Positions 35,580 to 44,159 of a stretch of 64,000 bases of DNA are shown here, piece after piece (the first letter of the stretch is position 1; each line of letters starts with the position of its first letter). The notes below the pieces were generated by a model. That model did no database searches and had not been told where the DNA came from. It saw only the letters and a list, made by a program, of their open reading frames with translations. The stretch spans positions 744,001 through 808,000 of the forward strand of contig NZ_CP109017.1 in assembly GCF_036226765.1 (NCBI RefSeq). Direction: 5' to 3'. This stretch comes from Streptomyces sp. NBC_00670. Its GTDB lineage: Bacteria; Actinomycetota; Actinomycetes; Streptomycetales; Streptomycetaceae. Both the position numbers and the translations under genes were made by a program.

Positions 35580-37292
35580 ATGCCCACCTTCCTGCCCGTC
35601 CGCCGCCCGCGCGAGGCCGCCCCTCCCCCGGCGCCACGTGGCCGCACGGCGCTCGCGTGGCACCGCCACGGCCGGTGGCTCACGGCTGCCGCCGTGCTCG
35701 CCCTGCTGGCCCAGATGGCCGTCGGCATGCTCACCGCCGCCACGCAGCAGACCCCCACCATCGACGAGCCCGTCTACGCCGGCACCGCTCTGGTCTACGT
35801 GCGCGAGCACAGCCTGCGCTTCAACCCCGAACACCCGCCCCTGGGCAAGCTGATCGTCGCGAGCGGCGAGGTGTTCGCCCGGCCCCACCTGACGCCCGGC
35901 TTCGACGGCGACCAGGGCGCCCTCGGACGGCGGCTCCTGTACGAGTCGGGGAACGACCCGTGGCGGGTGATGTTCTGGGCGCGGCTGCCGGTGATCGTGC
36001 TGACGCTGCTGTTCGGCCTGGTCGTGTTCGCCTTCGCCCGCGATCTCACCGGCTCCGTCGGCGGGCTGGCGGCGCTGGCGCTGTACGCGTTCTCGCCGGA
36101 CCTGATCGCCCACGGTTCGCTCGCCACACTGGACGTGCCGGCGGTGGGCTTCGTGCTGGTGTCGGTGTGGGCGGTGTGGCGGGCACGGGACCGTCCGCTG
36201 CCGTATCTGCCCCTCGCCGGGCCGGCGTTGGGCGCGGCGCTGGCGACGAAGATGAACACGCTGCCCGCGCTCCCGGTGGTGCTGGGCCTGGCCGCGTGGT
36301 CGTACGCCACGGCCCGGCGTCCCTCCGCTCAAGCGCCCCCGGTCACCGGCCCTCGGGCCCGGCTGCGGCCGCTGCTGCGGGCGGCCGGGGCGGCGGTGGG
36401 GGTGGGGCTGCTCGCGGTGGCCGTCGTCTGGGCGGCCTACCTCGCGGTCGACCCCGGGCTGCGGCGGCCGGCGGCCCACGGGGTGCCGGAGGTGCACGGC
36501 CTGCGCGGGCTGCTGGTGCGGGCGCTGCCGTTCCCGGAGCCGTACCGGGACGGGATGCGGATCCAGTTCGGCTTCGAGGACAAGCCCTGGCAGGGGTTTC
36601 TGTTCGGGCACGTCTACACCGGCAACCGCTGGTACTACCTGCCGGCCGCGCTGCTGGTGAAGACCCCGCTCGGCATGCTCGCCCTGTGGCTGCTGGGCGC
36701 TGCGGCGATGCTCGTGGTCCCCCGGCTGCGGGCTGCGGCGCCGTACGTGCTGCTGCCCCCGGCCGTGCTGCTGGTGGTGGCGATGGACGGGGCGCGGGAC
36801 TTCGGCACCCGGTACGCGCTGTTCATGCCACTCTTCCTGGCCGTCGCGGGGGCGTGCGTGCTCGCGACGCGGCGGCGGTGGGCGTACGGGGCGGTGGCGG
36901 TGCTGGTCGCCTTCGTGGCGGTCAGCTCGCTGCGGACGTACCCCTTCTATCTGCCGTACTCCAACGAGGCGTTCGGGGGTCCGGCGAAGACGCGGCTGCG
37001 GCTGCACGACGCGAACGTCGACTGGGGGCAGGACCTGGGGCGGCTGGCCGACCGGCTGCGGGAGCGGTATCCCGGCGAGAGGGTGTGGCTGGTCTACAAG
37101 GGCAGCGGGGTGCCGTCCTGGTACGGCATCGACGCCGCCGATCCGCGGAAGGTACGGCCGGCTCGGGTGCGAGGGCTGCTGGTGATGTCCGACTCGTCGG
37201 TCGCGAAGGCACGGGGGCGCCTCGCGCTGCTGCTGCGCAGCAGCCGGGAGGTGGACGAGGTCGGGCACTCGATCACCCTCTTCCGGCGGTGA
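35580..37292 (+). CDS. integral membrane glycosyltransferase, PMT/ArnT (GT-C) superfamily
   Basis: 570 residues with about 10-11 membrane helices. The first extracytoplasmic loop carries the acidic motif TPTIDEPVYAGTALVY with D-E, as in GT-C enzymes, followed by FNPEHPPLGKLIVA. The C-terminal loop has ANVDWGQDLGRLADRL, common in this bacterial subgroup. It probably moves a sugar from a polyprenyl phosphate to an extracytoplasmic acceptor. The acceptor is unknown. Confidence 0.82.
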   Translation: MPTFLPVRRPREAAPPPAPRGRTALAWHRHGRWLTAAAVLALLAQMAVGMLTAATQQTPTIDEPVYAGTALVYVREHSLRFNPEHPPLGKLIVASGEVFARPHLTPGFDGDQGALGRRLLYESGNDPWRVMFWARLPVIVLTLLFGLVVFAFARDLTGSVGGLAALALYAFSPDLIAHGSLATLDVPAVGFVLVSVWAVWRARDRPLPYLPLAGPALGAALATKMNTLPALPVVLGLAAWSYATARRPSAQAPPVTGPRARLRPLLRAAGAAVGVGLLAVAVVWAAYLAVDPGLRRPAAHGVPEVHGLRGLLVRALPFPEPYRDGMRIQFGFEDKPWQGFLFGHVYTGNRWYYLPAALLVKTPLGMLALWLLGAAAMLVVPRLRAAAPYVLLPPAVLLVVAMDGARDFGTRYALFMPLFLAVAGACVLATRRRWAYGAVAVLVAFVAVSSLRTYPFYLPYSNEAFGGPAKTRLRLHDANVDWGQDLGRLADRLRERYPGERVWLVYKGSGVPSWYGIDAADPRKVRPARVRGLLVMSDSSVAKARGRLALLLRSSREVDEVGHSITLFRR

Positions 37293-37377
37293 GCGCGGGC
37301 GGACCGGTGCCCGGCGTGTACCGGCCCGGCGGGCGCAGGCGCGTCCGCCGTTCGGGGGGTTCGGGCGGTGCGGGGGC

Positions 37378-38382
37378 GTGGCGGCGGGCGGGGGTGTCGA
37401 CAACTGTGCCGTGGAGCTGCCGCTGATCGCCCCGATGCTCGCCACCCCCGGCTCGCTACCGCCCGCCCGGCAGGACGCGCAGTGGGCGTACGAGACCAAG
37501 CAGGACGGCCAGCGTGTCGTGCTCTATCTGCCCGGCGACGGACGGATCGAACTGCGGGCCCGCTCGGGACAGGTCATCACCGGCGCCTATCCGGAACTGG
37601 CCGCGCTGGGCGCGGCGCTCGGCGGCACCCCCGCCGTGCTCGACGGAGAGGTGGTCGTCCTGGACGAGCAGGGGCGGGGGAACTTCCAGCTGCTGCAGTC
37701 ACGGATGGGGCTGGCGCACGCGCCGGCACAGGCGGCCCGGCGGGCGGCGCTCACGCCCGCGCACCTGGTGCTGTTCGACGTCATGCACCTCGGCGGCGAG
37801 TCACTGACCGGCCTGTCGTACGCGCGGCGGCGGACCCGGCTGGAGGGGCTCGGGCTGTCCGGGACGCACTGGTCGACACCGGCCGCGCTGGTGGGCCACG
37901 GGGAGCGGGCGCTGGCCGCGACCCGGGAGAACGGGCTGGAGGGCCTGGTGTGCAAGCGGCTCGACTCGGTGTACGAGCCGGGGGTGCGCTCGCGGGCGTG
38001 GGTCAAGATCCGCAATCTGCGGGTGGTGGATGTGATCGTCGGCGGATGGCTTCCGGGACGGGGGCGGCTCGCGGGGCTGCCGGGGGCGGTCCTCGTGGGG
38101 CAGTGGGACGAGGAGGGGCGGCTGCGGTACGTGGGGAGTGTGGGGACGGGGTGGAGCGAGGCGGAGCGGCGGGAGCTGGCGGGGTTGATGGCGGCGGGGG
38201 CGTCGGGGGTGTGCCCGTTCGATCCCGCGCCGCGGGTGGTGGGGGCGCGGTGGGTGGTGCCGGGGATGGTGGGGGAGGTGCGGTACGGGGAGCGGACACG
38301 GGCGGGCATGCTGCGACAGCCGGCGTGGGTCCGGCTGCGGCCGGACCTGACACCGGAGGAGTCGGCGGCGCGGCTGCCGTGA
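37378..38382 (+). CDS. ATP-dependent DNA ligase, LigC/LigD-ligase type
   Basis: About 334 residues. The catalytic lysine is in YETKQDGQRVVLY (K-x-D-G). Later motifs are LDGEVVVLDEQGRGNFQLLQ (motif III-like), NGLEGLVCKRLDSVYEPGVRS (motif IV) and RAWVKIRN (motif V). An OB domain follows. Lacking polymerase and nuclease domains, it resembles stand-alone LigC-type ligases used in non-homologous end joining or repair. The start is uncertain: a GTG at 37411 (VELPLIAPMLA) is as likely as 37378. No ku gene is adjacent. Confidence 0.85.
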   Translation: MAAGGGVDNCAVELPLIAPMLATPGSLPPARQDAQWAYETKQDGQRVVLYLPGDGRIELRARSGQVITGAYPELAALGAALGGTPAVLDGEVVVLDEQGRGNFQLLQSRMGLAHAPAQAARRAALTPAHLVLFDVMHLGGESLTGLSYARRRTRLEGLGLSGTHWSTPAALVGHGERALAATRENGLEGLVCKRLDSVYEPGVRSRAWVKIRNLRVVDVIVGGWLPGRGRLAGLPGAVLVGQWDEEGRLRYVGSVGTGWSEAERRELAGLMAAGASGVCPFDPAPRVVGARWVVPGMVGEVRYGERTRAGMLRQPAWVRLRPDLTPEESAARLP

Positions 38383-38427
38383 GGGCGTCCCCCGTGCCCC
38401 TCGCGGGGCGCGGGGGAGGCCGCCCTC
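38381..38427. terminator. hairpin between convergent DNA ligase and DUF6479-like genes
   Basis: GAGGGCG (38381-38387) pairs with CGCCCTC (38421-38427), with inner C5/G5 pairing. It overlaps the stop codons of both convergent genes. Confidence 0.55.
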
Positions 38428-38797
38428 ACACGTGGCCGAGGCCTCCGCTGCCGAAGGAGCCGCTGGACCCCGGGTCCCAACGGCGGCGGTGCTGGTCCTC
38501 CGCGTGCCGCGTCGAGGCGCGGTGCATGTCGTGCGGGAGGAGGCGGTCCTCGCCCTCGCCGCATTGGTGGACCTCGTCCGCCTCCCTCATCTCGCTCTCC
38601 TCACGGATGGCCCCGCCGTCCGGGAGGTGTGGTTGTTCGTCCGGCCGCGGCGGGCCCGGTTCCCGGGTGCGTACCGTGATGCCGAAGGTGACGGCCCAGA
38701 TCAGCAGCCCCGCGATGACGAGACCGCCGACGAAGGCGCCGACGAGATTGAACGCGTGGCTCGATGCGGCCAGCAGAAGGATGTTTTCCGTACCCAT
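38426..38797 (-). CDS. small DUF6479-like membrane protein
   Basis: 123 residues. One strong membrane helix (AFNLVGAFVGGLVIAGLLIW, about 15-36) is followed by a charged Pro-rich tail (REPGPPRPDEQPHLPDGG) and a Gly/Ser-rich end. This matches the Streptomyces DUF6479 family as remembered. Function unknown. Confidence 0.7.
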   Translation of the reverse strand: MGTENILLLAASSHAFNLVGAFVGGLVIAGLLIWAVTFGITVRTREPGPPRPDEQPHLPDGGAIREESEMREADEVHQCGEGEDRLLPHDMHRASTRHAEDQHRRRWDPGSSGSFGSGGLGHV

Positions 38798-38879
38798 ACA
38801 TTGACCGTACTCCGGTACAAAACGGAATTCGAGGGAGGAAGTCCCTCTCCTCCCCGGCCAGTCGGACCCGTCGGACCCG

Positions 38880-40286
38880 TCAGACCCGATAGTTCCGCAG
38901 CGCCGGTGTCACCGCCGCCAGCAGCAGCGTTCCCGCGACGACCAGCAGGCCGCCGCCCGCGACGGCCGCCCGTGCCCCGAAGAGGGAGCCACCCGTGCCG
39001 TGCAGTACGTCGGCCAGGCGGGGGCCGCCCGCGACGACCACCGTGAAGACGCCCTGCATGCGCCCGCGCATCTCGTCCGTGGCCGCGGAGAGCAGGATCG
39101 CGCCGCGGAAGACCATGGAGACCATGTCGGCGACGCCGGCCACGGCGAGGCAGGCCACCGCGACCCACAGATTGCCGCTGAGCCCGAAGCCGGTCACGGC
39201 CGCGCCCCAGGCCGCGACGGCGACGATCACCATGAGGCCGTGCCGACGGGCGCGGGAGAAGGTGCCGGACATCAGTCCTCCGAGCACCGCGCCGATGGGG
39301 ATGGCCGCGAACAGCAGCCCCAGCGCGAGCCCCTCCCCGTAGCCCCCGTAGGTCTCCGCGGCGAGCTGCGGGAACAGGGCCCGGGGCATGCCGAAGACCA
39401 TGGCGATGATGTCCGCGAGGAACGACAGCAGCAGGACCTTGTGGAGCGAGATGTAGCGGAAGCCCTCCGCTATCGCGCCCAGCCCGGCGCGTCCGGCGGC
39501 CTTCGCGGTCGCCGTCAGCGGGGGCAGCGCGGGGAGCCGTACGACCGCCCACACGGTGACGCACAGGGCGAGCGCGTCGATGAGGTACAGCTCCGAGAGG
39601 CCGATGACCGGGATGAGCACGCCGGCCAGCAGCGGGCCGACCACGAGGCCGGTCTGCATCACGGTGGAGCCCAGCGCGTTGGCCGCGGGGAGTTCGTCCT
39701 CGGGCACCAGCCGGGCGATGGAGGCGTTGCGGGCCGGGGAGTTGAGGCCGAAGAAGGCCTGCTGGAGGGCGAGCAGCACCATCAGCACGGCCACCGAGTC
39801 GAGCCCGGTGACCGCCTGCGCCCAGAACAGCACGGAGGTGACGGCGATGCCGGAGTTGGTGAGCAGCAGCAGCTTGCGGCGGTCCATGCTGTCGGCGATC
39901 GCGCCGCCCCACAGCGCGAAGACGATCAGCGGGAGCAGTCCGGCGAGGCTGGCGTAGCCGACCCAGGCGGAGGAGCCGGTGATGTCGTAGATCTGTTTGG
40001 GTACGGCGACCGCGGTGAGCTGGCTGCCGACCGCCGTGACGATGGTGGAGGACCACAGCCGGCGGAACGCGGGGTGGCGCAACGGCCGGGTGTCCATCGC
40101 GAAACGGCGCCAGCCCCGGCGGGTGCCGTCCGCGCCCGGTTCGGCGGCGGGCGGTGCGGCGGCGGGCGGTGCGGCGGCGGGCGGTGCGGCGGTCCCGGGG
40201 TCGGGGGCCGCCGTGGGGCTGTCGTTCTCCGGTTCTGCCGTACTGCTCTCGCTGGTGTCCACGGAATCCCTGGATGCTCGGTACAT
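38880..40286 (-). CDS. MFS transporter, EntS/multidrug type
   Basis: 468 residues. A low-complexity N-terminal tail of about 50 residues (AAPPAAAPPAAAPPAA) is encoded by three near-identical 15-bp units. Then come 12 membrane helices starting HPAFRRLWSSTIVTAVGSQL, with the MFS loop GAIADSMDRRKLLL. The overall pattern is of the MFS_3 (EntS-like) exporters of siderophores or drugs. It has no regulator next to it. Confidence 0.85.
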   Translation of the reverse strand: MYRASRDSVDTSESSTAEPENDSPTAAPDPGTAAPPAAAPPAAAPPAAEPGADGTRRGWRRFAMDTRPLRHPAFRRLWSSTIVTAVGSQLTAVAVPKQIYDITGSSAWVGYASLAGLLPLIVFALWGGAIADSMDRRKLLLLTNSGIAVTSVLFWAQAVTGLDSVAVLMVLLALQQAFFGLNSPARNASIARLVPEDELPAANALGSTVMQTGLVVGPLLAGVLIPVIGLSELYLIDALALCVTVWAVVRLPALPPLTATAKAAGRAGLGAIAEGFRYISLHKVLLLSFLADIIAMVFGMPRALFPQLAAETYGGYGEGLALGLLFAAIPIGAVLGGLMSGTFSRARRHGLMVIVAVAAWGAAVTGFGLSGNLWVAVACLAVAGVADMVSMVFRGAILLSAATDEMRGRMQGVFTVVVAGGPRLADVLHGTGGSLFGARAAVAGGGLLVVAGTLLLAAVTPALRNYRV

Positions 40287-40358
40287 CTTTTTGGTCAGGG
40301 TTCACTATCGCTCATCCGGGCGATTCCCCCGCCGGACGGTGACCGAACGCGAGCAAGG

Positions 40359-40976
40359 TCACGCGCCGGCGAGGAGCAGGGTGCCCATGGTGAGCATGGT
40401 CGCCGCGACCAGGCCGTCGAGCACCCGCCAGGCGGACGGCCGGGTCAGGAACCGGCCGAGTGGACGCGCCCCGAAGCCGAGCGCGGCGAACCAGCACAGG
40501 CTGGCGAGGGCCGCGCCGGCCCCGAAGCTCCAGCGGAGGTCGCCGCGGTGGGCGGCGACCGAGCCGAGCAGGAAGACGGTGTCGAGGTAGACGTGCGGGT
40601 TGAGCCAGGTCATCGCCAGGCAGGTGAGGACCGCGCGCCGCCGTGAGCGCTCCGGTGCGCCCTCCACCTCCATCGCCCCGGGGCGCAGTACCCGGCGGGC
40701 GGCCAGGGCCCCGTAGCCGAGCAGGAAGAGTCCGCCGACCACGCCGACCGCGGTGAGCACGCCGGGCCGGGCGACCACGACCGCGCCCATGCCGCCCACC
40801 CCGAGCGCGATGAGCACCGCGTCGGAGAGGGCGCAGATGCCGACGATGGTGAGCACGGCCTCCCGGCGGATGCCCTGGCGCAGGACGAAGGCGTTCTGGG
40901 CGCCGATGGCGACGATGAGGGAGAGGCCGGTGCCGAATCCGGCGGCAGCGGCGGTCAGGGCCTGTGCGTGGTTCAT
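40359..40976 (-). CDS. LysE/ArgO-family basic amino acid exporter
   Basis: 205 residues with about six membrane helices. The N-terminal GLSLIVAIGAQNAFVLRQGI is diagnostic of LysE/ArgO. It is divergent from an ArgP/LysG-type LysR gene with only 66 bp between them, the classical lysE-lysG arrangement. It exports lysine or arginine when these accumulate. Confidence 0.92.
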   Translation of the reverse strand: MNHAQALTAAAAGFGTGLSLIVAIGAQNAFVLRQGIRREAVLTIVGICALSDAVLIALGVGGMGAVVVARPGVLTAVGVVGGLFLLGYGALAARRVLRPGAMEVEGAPERSRRRAVLTCLAMTWLNPHVYLDTVFLLGSVAAHRGDLRWSFGAGAALASLCWFAALGFGARPLGRFLTRPSAWRVLDGLVAATMLTMGTLLLAGA

Positions 40977-40991
40977 ACGGCAGACCGTAAG

Positions 40992-41025
40992 AAGAATCGG
41001 ATCAGCAGTACAGCTAATGATTCTT
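40992..41025. promoter_or_regulatory. LysG/ArgP operator-like dyad between lysE and its regulator
   Basis: AAGAATC (40992-40998) and GATTCTT (41019-41025) form a perfect 7+7 inverted repeat with 20 bases between. It occupies most of the 66-bp divergent promoter and is the expected site for the LysR-type activator. Confidence 0.55.
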
Positions 41026-41042
41026 AGGTAGCTTTAGCTGAT

Positions 41043-42032
41043 ATGAAGACGAGCGGGGGTGGAGAGACGGGCGGGCGCGGGCTGGCGGAGCTGCCCCTGG
41101 ACCAGGTGCGGACGCTGCTCGCGGTGGTCGACGAGGGCACGTTCGACGCGGCCGCCGCCGTCCTGCATGTGACGCCGTCGGCGGTCAGCCAGCGGGTGAA
41201 GGCGCTGGAGCAGCGCACCGGGCGGGTACTGCTGATGCGCACCAAACCGGTGCGGCCCACCGAGTCCGGCGAGGTGGTGGTGCGGTTCGCCCGGCAGCTG
41301 GCCCGGCTGGAGAAGGACGCGCGCGACGAGCTCGGGATGACCGCCGACGCCGAGCCGACCCGGGTGTCGGTCGCGGTGAACGCCGACTCGCTGGCCACCT
41401 GGTTCCTGCCGGCGCTCGAACAGGTACCCGGGGAGCTGCGGCTGAGCTACGAACTGCGCCGGGAGGACGAGAGCCACACCGCCGCGCTGCTGCGGGAGGG
41501 ACGGGTGATGGCGGCGGTGACGTCGTCGCCGGACGCGGTGACGGGGTGCTCGGTGCGGGCGCTGGGGCGGATGCGCTACGTGGCGGCGGCCGCGCCGGAG
41601 TGCGCGGCGCGGTGGTTCGGTGACGCGGACGGGCGGGGGCACGGCGACGGGGACGCGCGGGAAACCGGCACGGGGCGGGCCGCGGCGGCGGCCTTCGCCG
41701 CCGCCCCGGTGATCGTCTTCGACCGGCGGGACGACTTCCAGGACATGTTCGTACGGCGGCTGGGCGGCCGGGGCGCCGGTGCCTGGCGGCACTACGTGCC
41801 GACGTCGGAGGGGTTCCTCGACGCGGTGGCCGCCGGCCTGGGGTGGGGCATGGTGCCGGTGACGCAGGCCGGGGAACTGCTGCGGACCGGTGTGCTGACG
41901 GAACTGGCGCCGGGCCGGCCGCTGGACGTCCCGCTGTACTGGCAGCAGTGGAAGCTGGACTCCCCCGCGCTCGCGGCGGTCGCGGAGGCCGTGGTCGCGG
42001 GGGCGGCCCGGGCGCTGCGGGGCGCGGGGTGA
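41043..42032 (+). CDS. LysR-family activator of the exporter, ArgP/LysG (IciA) type
   Basis: 329 residues. The HTH is at FDAAAAVLHVTPSAVSQRVKALEQRTGRVLLMRT, the ArgP/LysG signature. The effector domain begins VSVAVNADSLATWFLPAL, which matches ArgP closely. A 24-residue Gly/Asp-rich insertion (about 195-220, DADGRGHGDGDARETGTG) is unusual. It should activate the divergent exporter in response to Lys/Arg. Confidence 0.92.
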   Translation: MKTSGGGETGGRGLAELPLDQVRTLLAVVDEGTFDAAAAVLHVTPSAVSQRVKALEQRTGRVLLMRTKPVRPTESGEVVVRFARQLARLEKDARDELGMTADAEPTRVSVAVNADSLATWFLPALEQVPGELRLSYELRREDESHTAALLREGRVMAAVTSSPDAVTGCSVRALGRMRYVAAAAPECAARWFGDADGRGHGDGDARETGTGRAAAAAFAAAPVIVFDRRDDFQDMFVRRLGGRGAGAWRHYVPTSEGFLDAVAAGLGWGMVPVTQAGELLRTGVLTELAPGRPLDVPLYWQQWKLDSPALAAVAEAVVAGAARALRGAG

Positions 42033-42140
42033 GCCGGGGCCGGGCGGGACGAGGCGGCAGGTGGGCGCGGGCGGGATTGTTGCCGTACGCGGACATGCGC
42101 GATGTTGGCGGAAGCATGGGTTCCGGGCCACGATGCGCAC

Positions 42141-42812
42141 ATGAAGGGTGACCTCTTTTCCAGTGACCACGTCGTACAGCCCGCCGTCGCGCCCGGGATG
42201 AGCGTGGAGAACGCCAAGTGCCTGCGCTATGTGGTGCACGGCGACATGCTCGCGCGGCAGGGCGCCATGGTGGCCTACCGCGGCAATCTGCAGTTCGAGC
42301 GCAAGGGCCAGGGTGTCGGCGGCATGCTCAAGCGGGCGGTCACCGGGGAGGGGCTGCCGCTGATGACCGTGCGCGGGCAGGGCGAGGCCTGGTTCGCGCA
42401 CGAGGCGCAGAACTGTTTCGTCGTGGACGTCGAGCCCGGTGATCTGTTCACCGTCAACGGGCGCAATGTGCTCTGCTTCGACTCGACGCTGCAGTACGAG
42501 ATCAAGACCGTGAAGGGCTCCGGCATCGCGGGCGGCGGCCTGTTCAACAGCGTCTTCTCCGGGCACGGCAGGCTCGGTCTGGTGTGCGAGGGCAACCCGC
42601 TGGTCATCCCGGTCTCCTCGCAGCAGCCGGTGTTCGTGGACACGGACGCGGTGGTCGGCTGGAGCGCCCATCTGGCGACCTCGCTGCACCGTTCGCAGTC
42701 GGTCGGCTCGATGCTGCGCGGCGGCTCCGGCGAGGCCGTCCAACTGCGGCTGGACGGCGAGGGGTTCGTGGTGGTCCGGCCGAGCGAGCAGAAGCCGCAG
42801 CAGGACCACTGA
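42141..42812 (+). CDS. AIM24 family protein
   Basis: 223 residues starting MKGDLFSSDHVVQP. The beta-rich AIM24/TRAP-like fold is visible in GDMLARQGAMVAYRGNLQFE, GQGEAWFAHEAQNCFVVDVEPGDLFTVNGRNVLCFD and GGGLFNSVFSGHGRLGLVCEGNPLVI. The role of bacterial AIM24 proteins is not known. A clear terminator follows. Confidence 0.85.
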   Translation: MKGDLFSSDHVVQPAVAPGMSVENAKCLRYVVHGDMLARQGAMVAYRGNLQFERKGQGVGGMLKRAVTGEGLPLMTVRGQGEAWFAHEAQNCFVVDVEPGDLFTVNGRNVLCFDSTLQYEIKTVKGSGIAGGGLFNSVFSGHGRLGLVCEGNPLVIPVSSQQPVFVDTDAVVGWSAHLATSLHRSQSVGSMLRGGSGEAVQLRLDGEGFVVVRPSEQKPQQDH

Positions 42813-42826
42813 CGGTTCGCGGGGAA

Positions 42827-42860
42827 CGAGGGGCCCGGCGCGGGTGCGGCGGGCCCCTCG
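42827..42860 (+). terminator. hairpin after AIM24 gene
   Basis: CGAGGGGCCCG (42827-42837) pairs with CGGGCCCCTCG (42850-42860), loop 12 bases. Confidence 0.7.
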
Positions 42861-42926
42861 TCGTACCCGCGCCGGTGCGCATACCGGCTTCTGCACATAT
42901 GTTCGAATGCCGGGTAGGCTGGTCGT

Positions 42927-43553
42927 ATGTCCACGCACCTCCAGGGCTCCCTGTTCGACCAGACCGACGACCTCCGGCTCGGCCCGCTGGAGGGGCTGCG
43001 CCGTACCCGGCTGGACGGCGGGGCCTGGATCGATCTGCTGCCGGGCTGGCTCACCGGGGCCGACATCCTGTTCGAACGGCTCGCCGTCGACGTGCCGTGG
43101 CGGGCCGAACGGCGCCGGATGTACGACCAGACCGTCGACGTACCCCGGCTGCTCCGCTTCTACGGCGCCGGCGCCCCGCTCCCCCATCCGCTGCTCGCCG
43201 AGGCACGCGAGGCGCTGTCCGCGCACTACGCCGACGAGCTGGGCGAGCCGTTCGTCACGGCGGGGCTCTGCTACTACCGCGACGGCCGGGACAGTGTGGC
43301 CTGGCACGGCGACCGGATCGGGCGGAGCGCGCACGAGGACACGATGATCGCCATCCTCTCGGTGGGCGCGCCCCGCGATCTGGCACTGCGGCCGCGCGGC
43401 GGCGGGCCCGTCCTGCGCCGTCCGCTCGGGCACGGCGACCTGATCGTGATGGGCGGCTCCTGCCAGCGGACCTGGGAGCACGCGATCCCCAAGACCGGCC
43501 GGGCGGCCGGGCCCCGGATCAGCGTCCAGTTCCGGACCCGCGGCGTGCGCTGA
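42927..43553 (+). CDS. AlkB-like 2-oxoglutarate/Fe(II) dioxygenase (alkylation repair)
   Basis: 208 residues. The iron ligands are H and D in WHGDRIG and a distal H in WEHAIPK, and the 2OG-binding Arg lies in GPRISVQFRTR. The phrase YRDGRDSVAWHGDRIG is typical of AlkB-like repair enzymes. It probably reverses methyl damage in DNA or RNA. It is a single gene convergent with the TetR gene. Confidence 0.87.
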   Translation: MSTHLQGSLFDQTDDLRLGPLEGLRRTRLDGGAWIDLLPGWLTGADILFERLAVDVPWRAERRRMYDQTVDVPRLLRFYGAGAPLPHPLLAEAREALSAHYADELGEPFVTAGLCYYRDGRDSVAWHGDRIGRSAHEDTMIAILSVGAPRDLALRPRGGGPVLRRPLGHGDLIVMGGSCQRTWEHAIPKTGRAAGPRISVQFRTRGVR

Positions 43554-43571
43554 GGCCACGCCCCCGCCGGC

Positions 43572-44159
43572 TCAGCGGGGCTCCAGCTGCGCCTGCACCG
43601 CCGGGGCGTACCGGTCGACGATCTCCTCGACGTCGGCGCCACGCACCCGCACCCCGCGCGCGATGCCGTAGACCACGCCGAGCCCGAGCAGCATGCCGAC
43701 GGCCAGTTCGGCGCGCAGTCCGGCGTCGGGGCCGGTCAGCCGGGCGGCGAGCCGGTCGGCGACCTGGGTGCGGAAGTTGGCCCGCAGGATGTCGCCCTGT
43801 GCGCCCTGGAGCGGGGCGAAGACGAGGCGCAGCAGCGGGTCGGCGCCGCGCTCGGACTGGCTGACCAGCAGATGGCGGACCATGTGACGGCCCAGTCCGG
43901 CGAGCGGCGCGTCCAGCAGCGCGTCGACGTCGGCCTCGAAGGACATCACCTGCGAGAAGAGGGTGTCCTTGTTGCCGAAGTACTTCAGGATCAGCGGCGG
44001 GCTGACCCCGGCCCGGTCGGCGACCGCCTTGAGGGTGATGTCGGCGTGCGCGTGCCGGGCCAGCAGGTAGCGGGCGGCCCGCAGGATCTCCGCCCGGGTG
44101 GCCCGGGCGTCCCGCCGGGCGGGCGGCGCGGGCGTCCGCTGCGTGGTCACCGGCGTCAC
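43572..44159 (-). CDS. TetR-family repressor of the adjacent efflux pump
   Basis: 195 residues from a GTG following AAGGAG. The HTH is RAEILRAARYLLARHAHADITLKAVADRAGVSPPLILKYFGNKDTLF. The C-terminal ligand domain (about 80-190) includes LLVSQSERGADPLLRL, as in TetR_C_17-type regulators. It overlaps the DHA2 transporter stop by GTGA and is expressed with it from a promoter holding two TetR-like operators. Confidence 0.9.
   Translation of the reverse strand: MTPVTTQRTPAPPARRDARATRAEILRAARYLLARHAHADITLKAVADRAGVSPPLILKYFGNKDTLFSQVMSFEADVDALLDAPLAGLGRHMVRHLLVSQSERGADPLLRLVFAPLQGAQGDILRANFRTQVADRLAARLTGPDAGLRAELAVGMLLGLGVVYGIARGVRVRGADVEEIVDRYAPAVQAQLEPR

Noticed and set aside
40140..40190. Three 15-bp GC-rich tandem units as a regulatory repeat
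   Set aside because: They lie inside the MFS gene and encode its Ala/Pro tail; simple slippage is enough to explain them.
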